Below the pieces are notes generated by a model, which saw nothing but the letters and a program-made list of their open reading frames with translations, had not been told where the DNA came from and searched no databases. A DNA stretch of 18,108 nucleotides, taken from positions 1-18,108 of the forward strand of contig CACZSO010000054.1 of NCBI GenBank assembly GCA_902783795.1, in the 5' to 3' direction. Positions within the stretch are counted from its first letter, which is position 1. Each line of letters begins with the position of its first letter. Source of the stretch: an uncultured Eubacteriales bacterium (lineage in GTDB: Bacteria; Bacillota; Clostridia; Lachnospirales; Lachnospiraceae). Position numbers and translations under genes: made by a program. Below are positions 13,851-18,108 of this stretch, piece by piece.

Positions 13851-15346
13851 TCATGATCCACATGTCTCTTTGTAAATTCTTTTCTTCTCTTGCGCAATTT
13901 CCTGTGACGGTTGAAAAGCAAGATCCATAAAACTATAAAGACCACGGCTGTCAAAGCTGCCAGGGCTGTCAGGATCAGGTCCAGATAATTCATGAGAAAC
14001 TCCTTTACTTTGTCCATGGACCCGGATCCTTCCTGAGAAGGTTCCGGAATTCTTTCCGCGGAAGACGGCACTGCGGCCTCTTCCTTTGTACTGTCACTTT
14101 CCTCCGGCCATGCAGTAGACGGGGCAGTTTCTGTTTCAGAGGATGAGCTCTCTTCCGAAGCTGTCTTCTCCGTGGATGGTTCCTCAGAAGAAGACTCCGC
14201 TGTTGAATCTGCCGGCTCACTTTCACTGCTTTCCACGGTCCTGCCTTCTCCGTCCAGCAGATAGGCAGAACTGATATAGCCGGTCCTGTTTTTATATTCT
14301 ACCACAGACCATCCATGATAGGTACCGTTCCGGTGGATGCTTTCTCCTGCTTCAAGGACTCCCGCGGTACCGCCTTTTGTGGTAGGTGAATAACGGATCC
14401 TGACACGCTCTGCCGCCGTGACCTCATCGTCCTTTTCTTCGAAAAAGACGCCTTCCAGGCTCCCGTTTCTTTCCAGACGCGCATACTCCAGGATCACGGA
14501 AGCATCCGCATAGACATTGTCAAGATCTGATTTCATGACCGCGCTGATGGTGTACAGTCCTTCCTGCACAGCGGCAGTCAGAAGGCACCGGCCGGCTTCT
14601 GGCGTAGACCCCGTCTTACCGCCGATAACGCCTTCTTCTTTGATACTCCCATTAATGAAAGCATGGCTGTTTTTCAACTCGCGCTTTTCATTTTTATTCG
14701 TTTTGGGGATCGTATATTCTTTATGATCCATGATGTCCCGGAAGCCTTCATTTTCCATGGCTGCCTTCAGGATCAGGCATAGATCATAAGCGGTGGAATA
14801 ATGGTCAGGATCATGGATCCCGTATGCATTTGTAAAATGGGTATTCACGGCACCCAGTTCTTCAGCTTTCCGGTTCATCATCTCCGTAAAAGCCTCTTCC
14901 GACCCAGCCACGACTTCACCCAGCATGGCACCGCATTCATTGCCGGAGGCTAACAGCATGCCATAAAGGATATCCCTGACGGTCATGATCTCCCCGGCCT
15001 CTGCTTTTGGCTTCAGGGTAGAGGAAGTAGGATCGATATTGATGGCTGACCTGGTAAATGTCACTTTCTGCTTCAGATCATCCACATTTTCCAATACCAG
15101 AAGCGCTGTCATGACTTTCGTCGTGGATGCTGGATACTGTTTCTCATCCTTAGCATGGCTGATGATCACTTCTCCGGTATTCCCATCTATGACACAGTAA
15201 GACTCGCCGTAGATATCCGGTCCGTTCTCCTCTGCACTGACAGAGATATGGCCAGAGAATAACAGGCCGCAGACTAAGAGCAGGGCCATATAAAGAGCCA
15301 TGCCTTTTCTGTTTATGCCGTAGATTTTATTTCTGCATACCTGCAT
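13829..15346 (-). CDS. dacA: D-alanyl-D-alanine carboxypeptidase (DacA/DacF-type) with SH3 domain and C-terminal membrane anchor
   Basis: A low-molecular-weight penicillin-binding protein that removes the terminal D-alanine from peptidoglycan stem peptides. The 505-aa protein has a signal-like hydrophobic stretch (16-38, possible cleavage after VSA) and the peptidase S11 motifs: Ser74-Lys77 (STTK), SGN at 134-136 and KTG at 244-246. A bacterial SH3-like domain follows at about 312-367. A 75-residue Ser/Glu/Thr-rich linker (371-445), one transmembrane helix (452-478) and a basic cytoplasmic tail come last. Classical PBP5 proteins instead end in an amphipathic helix, so this layout is longer and anchored differently. 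The start at 15346 has only a weak AGG and lies seven bases after the uppP stop, suggesting coupling; an internal ATG at residue 16 is a less likely alternative. It ends in the terminator shared with yebC. Confidence 0.92.
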   Translation of the reverse strand: MQVCRNKIYGINRKGMALYMALLLVCGLLFSGHISVSAEENGPDIYGESYCVIDGNTGEVIISHAKDEKQYPASTTKVMTALLVLENVDDLKQKVTFTRSAINIDPTSSTLKPKAEAGEIMTVRDILYGMLLASGNECGAMLGEVVAGSEEAFTEMMNRKAEELGAVNTHFTNAYGIHDPDHYSTAYDLCLILKAAMENEGFRDIMDHKEYTIPKTNKNEKRELKNSHAFINGSIKEEGVIGGKTGSTPEAGRCLLTAAVQEGLYTISAVMKSDLDNVYADASVILEYARLERNGSLEGVFFEEKDDEVTAAERVRIRYSPTTKGGTAGVLEAGESIHRNGTYHGWSVVEYKNRTGYISSAYLLDGEGRTVESSESEPADSTAESSSEEPSTEKTASEESSSSETETAPSTAWPEESDSTKEEAAVPSSAERIPEPSQEGSGSMDKVKEFLMNYLDLILTALAALTAVVFIVLWILLFNRHRKLRKRRKEFTKRHVDHEETPDGL

Positions 15347-15352
15347 ACTTAC

Positions 15353-16198
15353 TTACCTGAGGATCAGACCGAACAAGACCAGCACGATAAGGCCCAGTAC
15401 GATCCTGTAGAGACCGAAAACTTTAAAGTTATGCCGCTTGATATAACGGAGCATGAAGCGGATAATGAACATGGATACTACATAGGCCGTCGCTGCCGCA
15501 ATGAACAGCACCAGCGCCTGGGTCCCCGTAACAGCCATATGCTTTACGAAAACATACTTCACCAGTTTCAAAAATGAGGCACCGAACATGATCGGGATAG
15601 CCAGGTAAAATGTGAATTCAGAGGCAATGTACCGGCTGCAGCCCAGGATCAGGGCGCCTAAGATGGTAACGCCGGAACGGGAAGTACCCGGGATCAGTGA
15701 CAGCACCTGGAACAGGCCAATGTAGAAGGCGACCTTATAGGTCAGACCGGAAAAGCGGATAATATCCGGGTCCTTTTTCTTCCGGCTCTCGATCCAGATG
15801 AAGGCCACGCCATAAATGATCAGCATTAAGGCAACGACCCACCAGGTATACAGATGTTCATCCAGAAAATCATCAAAAAACAGGCCGATGACAGCTGCCG
15901 GGATGGAGGCAATGATGACCTTAAGCCACAGCATCCAGGTGTTTTTCTTTTGTGTTTCCGTCTTCTGAGAAGATACCGGGTTCAGCTTGTGGAAAAAGAT
16001 GGTCACTACCGCCAGGATGGCTCCCAGTTGGATGATCACATCGAACATGGAAACAAATTCCGGCGTAAACACTTCCGGATTACCCGGCCACAGCCGGTCC
16101 AGAATGATTAGATGCCCTGTAGACGAAACCGGAAGCCATTCTGTCACGCCTTCCACGATACCTAATATAAGTACTCTCAGCCAGTCAAAGAAATTCAT
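15353..16198 (-). CDS. uppP: Undecaprenyl-diphosphate phosphatase (UppP/BacA)
   Basis: An integral membrane enzyme that dephosphorylates undecaprenyl diphosphate, recycling the lipid carrier; extra copies give bacitracin resistance in other bacteria. The 281-aa protein has the usual length and many membrane helices. The two signature motifs are present: Glu16 and Glu20 in the EGVTEWLPVSSTGH segment (16-29) and PGTSRSG at 170-176 with Arg174. The ATG at 16198 has AAAGGAGA five to six bases before it. An upstream in-frame ATG at 16216 adds six residues and places that ribosome site inside the gene, so it is rejected. The gene follows ung after 53 nt and precedes dacA by six bases, grouping carrier recycling with peptidoglycan trimming. 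Confidence 0.97.
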   Translation of the reverse strand: MNFFDWLRVLILGIVEGVTEWLPVSSTGHLIILDRLWPGNPEVFTPEFVSMFDVIIQLGAILAVVTIFFHKLNPVSSQKTETQKKNTWMLWLKVIIASIPAAVIGLFFDDFLDEHLYTWWVVALMLIIYGVAFIWIESRKKKDPDIIRFSGLTYKVAFYIGLFQVLSLIPGTSRSGVTILGALILGCSRYIASEFTFYLAIPIMFGASFLKLVKYVFVKHMAVTGTQALVLFIAAATAYVVSMFIIRFMLRYIKRHNFKVFGLYRIVLGLIVLVLFGLILR

Positions 16199-16202
16199 GT
16201 TA

Positions 16203-16210
16203 TCTCCTTT
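16203..16210 (-). promoter_or_regulatory. Ribosome binding site that fixes the uppP start
   Basis: AAAGGAGA on the minus strand lies just before the ATG at 16198 and downstream of the alternative ATG at 16216. Confidence 0.8.
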
Positions 16211-16213
16211 GGT

Positions 16214-16247
16214 CATGCGGTCTTGACAAAATGATGTCTATGACCGC
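16214..16247 (-). other. Inverted repeats in the ung-uppP gap
   Basis: On the minus strand GCGGTC and GACCGC can pair, with an inner GACA/TGTC stem across a small internal loop. An overlapping alternative, GGTCAT with ATGACC, uses part of the same arms. No T-run follows in the direction of the genes, so it is not a normal terminator. It may be an mRNA processing or regulatory hairpin just before the uppP ribosome site. Confidence 0.4.
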
Positions 16248-16251
16248 TGTT

Positions 16252-16920
16252 TTATTTTATCTCCCAGTTTACCGGGGCCACCCCGTTCTTTTCCAGATAC
16301 GCATTCGTCTGGCTGAAAGGGCGGCTTCCGAAGAATCCGCGGTACGCTGACAGCGGACTGGGATGCGGGGCTTCCAGAATGAGGCGCTTCTGATTTGTGA
16401 TCAGCGCCTTTTTTCTTCTGGCCGGGCTGCCCCAGAGGATAAAGACCACCGGCCGGTCCACCCGGTCCACAGCCCTGATGGCTGCATCCGTAAATTCTTC
16501 CCAGCCGATCCCCTGATGAGAAAAGGCCTGATGGGCCCTCACCGTCAGGCAGGTGTTCAAGAGAAGCACCCCCTGTCTGGCCCAGGAAGAAAGGTCCCCA
16601 TGGGAAGGGATCGCATAACCCAGATCATCATGCAGTTCCTGATAGATGTTCTGGAGCGAGGGAGGGATCGCTACTCCTTTCTTTACGGAAAAAGCCAGTC
16701 CCTGGGCCTGGCCGGGTTCGTGATAAGGATCCTGGCCCAGGATGACCACTTTTACTTCTTCCAGCGGTGTCAGATGGAACGCCGTAAAGATCTCCTGGGA
16801 AGGCGGATAGATCACATGCTCATGATATTCCTCCCGGATCTTCCCATACAGCTTCCGGTAATATTCTTTTCTGAATTCAGGCGCCAGTGCCTGTTCCCAG
16901 GCCCCTGTCAATGCTGCCAT
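16252..16920 (-). CDS. ung: Uracil-DNA glycosylase (family 1)
   Basis: Ung removes uracil from DNA at the start of base excision repair. The 222-aa protein has all family motifs: the water-activating loop GQDPYHE (62-68) with Asp64, the LLLNTCLTV strand (119-127) with Asn122 at the uracil pocket, and the DNA-intercalating HPSPLS (186-191) with His186. The frame is open upstream to 17019, but those residues are the histidine kinase gene read in another frame. The ATG at 16920 matches the conserved N-terminus (MAALTGAW...PEF...YYRKLY) and has GAGGA nine bases upstream. This start lies inside the kinase gene, so the two coding regions overlap by 44 bp. Confidence 0.96.
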   Translation of the reverse strand: MAALTGAWEQALAPEFRKEYYRKLYGKIREEYHEHVIYPPSQEIFTAFHLTPLEEVKVVILGQDPYHEPGQAQGLAFSVKKGVAIPPSLQNIYQELHDDLGYAIPSHGDLSSWARQGVLLLNTCLTVRAHQAFSHQGIGWEEFTDAAIRAVDRVDRPVVFILWGSPARRKKALITNQKRLILEAPHPSPLSAYRGFFGSRPFSQTNAYLEKNGVAPVNWEIK

Positions 16921-18108
16921 AATAGTCTTCCTCTTCGTTTTCTGCGGCTTTTGAAAGTTCAAACCAGAAGGTGACGCCATCCTCCGTATTATAGACACCG
17001 TACTCATGCCGGTGGGCATCCATGATGGCTTTTACGATGGAAAGGCCGATGCCCGACCCGCCGTACGCCCGTGTTCTGGCTTTATCCACTTTATAGAACT
17101 TGATCCAGACCTTATCCAGTTCTTCTTCCGGTATAGGCTCTCCGGTATTATGCACGGAGATCCGGATATTCGGGCCCAGGTCATCCAGGAAAATACGGAT
17201 CTTATTCGGTTCCTTCAGGTGATTATAGGCATTCGAATAATAATTTGTCAGTACCTCTTCTATCTTGAAGCTGTCTGCCCTCACCAGGCAGGTCTCCGGC
17301 CCTTCCACCGTCACCTCTGCCTCATGCTCTTCCTGCATCTTCTTAGAGTTCCTGACCATTTCCCGGACCATTTCCATGATATCGAAGTCCGACTCTTCCA
17401 GGCCCTCTTCTCCGAATTCCAGCTGGTTCAGCGTCGTCAGTTTCTTCACCATCCGGTTCATCTTTTCGGCTTCATCCCGGATCACTTCGCAGTAATAGGC
17501 CATTTCTTCCGGATCTTCCATGCCGATCTCCGTCAGCCCCTCCGCATAGCCCTGGATCAGGGCGATAGGCGTTTTCAATTCATGGGACACATTCGAGATA
17601 AAATCCCGGCGCATATCGTCCACATGGTTCTTTTCTTCGATCTCTTTCTGCAGCTGTTCATTGGACATCTGCAGCTGCCGGATGGTCCGTTCCAGCTGGG
17701 ACGACATCTCATTCATATTATTGCCCAGTACACCTATCTCATTCCGGTCATTACCTTCGAACCGGGCAGAGAAATCCAGCCGCGACATCCGCTTGGAAAT
17801 ATCCGAAAGCTGCAGGATAGGTTTCGTCAGCCGGTTTGTGACCAGCCATACTAAAATACTGCCGGCCAGGATGGCGATAAGGCTGAATATGACCAGGTAG
17901 CGCCGGGAAGCATAGGAAAGATTCTGTACGAATTCCAGAGGCATGGAAATTATGAATTTCCGCGGATTACTGCTGCTGTCGTACATATAGCCGAAATCCT
18001 CAAGGAAATCCCCCCGTTCTTCCAGCGTGACACGCTGCAGGGTATAATCCGCTGTCTTTTCTATGATCTTCACGCTATCTGTGTTCATGCCCAGGAAATT
18101 TGCCTGCA
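16877..18108 (-). CDS. Two-component sensor histidine kinase (N-terminal part outside window)
   Basis: A membrane sensor kinase that autophosphorylates on histidine and passes phosphate to a response regulator, which is probably encoded just upstream, outside the window. About 410 codons are visible and the frame is open to the right edge. Counting from the internal Met at 18088, the end of an extracellular sensor region (1-60) is followed by a transmembrane helix (about 63-84), a HAMP linker (about 85-137), a coiled-coil stretch, a HisKA domain with His169 in FISNVSHELKTP, and an HATPase domain with the N-box around NYYSNAYNH (282-290), HNTGEPIP (313-320) and GGSGIGLSIV (343-352). That Met is not taken as the start, because coding sense continues upstream. 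An acidic tail of about 23 residues after the kinase domain overlaps ung. The signal sensed cannot be inferred. Confidence 0.94.
   Translation of the reverse strand, partial: QANFLGMNTDSVKIIEKTADYTLQRVTLEERGDFLEDFGYMYDSSSNPRKFIISMPLEFVQNLSYASRRYLVIFSLIAILAGSILVWLVTNRLTKPILQLSDISKRMSRLDFSARFEGNDRNEIGVLGNNMNEMSSQLERTIRQLQMSNEQLQKEIEEKNHVDDMRRDFISNVSHELKTPIALIQGYAEGLTEIGMEDPEEMAYYCEVIRDEAEKMNRMVKKLTTLNQLEFGEEGLEESDFDIMEMVREMVRNSKKMQEEHEAEVTVEGPETCLVRADSFKIEEVLTNYYSNAYNHLKEPNKIRIFLDDLGPNIRISVHNTGEPIPEEELDKVWIKFYKVDKARTRAYGGSGIGLSIVKAIMDAHRHEYGVYNTEDGVTFWFELSKAAENEEEDYYGSIDRGLGTGTGA
16929..16933 (-). promoter_or_regulatory. ung ribosome binding site inside the histidine kinase gene
   Basis: GAGGA on the minus strand, about nine bases before the ung ATG at 16920 and within the last codons of the kinase. 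It supports translation of ung from inside the upstream gene. Confidence 0.6.

Noticed and set aside
16363..16974. A 203-codon plus-strand open frame opposite ung
   Set aside because: It is antisense to ung, with no ribosome site and no family resemblance.
16921..17019. 33-residue N-terminal extension of ung
   Set aside because: It is the kinase gene read in another frame. The family N-terminus and ribosome site place the start at 16920.
17006..17854. A 282-codon plus-strand open frame opposite the histidine kinase
   Set aside because: It is antisense to a confident gene, has His/Phe/Arg-rich low-information sequence and no start signals.
1..18108. Phage, defence or toxin-antitoxin system
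   Set aside because: Every coding region is a recognisable housekeeping or envelope gene. No integrase, transposase, restriction, toxin or other accessory gene was found on either strand.

Overview
The window reads as a chromosomal housekeeping segment from a gut-type Clostridia bacterium, most likely Lachnospiraceae (inferred). Support comes from the linked order pyrH-frr-uppS-cdsA-dxr-rseP-ispG, a tig-clpP-clpX block, strong purine-rich Shine-Dalgarno sites, sigma-A type promoters, a GC content a little above one half, and an amidase carrying bacterial Ig-like repeats. I find 17 protein genes, 16 on the minus strand and one (yebC) on the plus strand. I see no rRNA, tRNA, CRISPR array, transposase, phage gene or defence system. 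The clpX gene (left edge) and a sensor histidine kinase (right edge) are cut by the window.

Right to left, in the direction of most transcription: (1) 18108-13829 is a tightly packed cluster of histidine kinase, ung, uppP and a D,D-carboxypeptidase (dacA). The kinase and ung overlap by 44 bp. (2) yebC (13050-13781, plus strand) converges on dacA, and one long hairpin that contains the dacA stop codon can serve both genes. (3) An 841-aa membrane-anchored amidase (12895-10370) is divergent from yebC. The two promoters appear to share one self-complementary -35 hexamer, and the amidase message looks leaderless. (4) A promoter at about 10300-10328 starts the classic operon pyrH-frr-uppS-cdsA-dxr-rseP-ispG (10231-3923), with gene overlaps at uppS/cdsA, cdsA/dxr and dxr/rseP. 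(5) A stand-alone esterase (3802-2924) has its own promoter and terminator. (6) A 158-bp palindromic repeat element with inverted ends lies between the esterase terminator and the tig promoter. (7) tig-clpP-clpX (2614 to the left edge) runs from a strong extended -10 promoter.

Functionally, much of the window serves the cell envelope. Dxr and IspG are two steps of the MEP isoprenoid pathway. UppS makes undecaprenyl diphosphate from the products, and UppP dephosphorylates it for use as the lipid carrier. CdsA makes CDP-diacylglycerol, RseP is a membrane protease, and the amidase and DacA trim peptidoglycan. PyrH and Frr serve UTP/CTP supply and ribosome recycling. Tig, ClpP and ClpX serve protein folding and turnover. 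The observations most worth checking are in non-coding or junction DNA: the shared -35 with a leaderless amidase, the repeat element abutting the tig promoter, and the kinase/ung overlap. I do not see evidence for a new multi-gene system.
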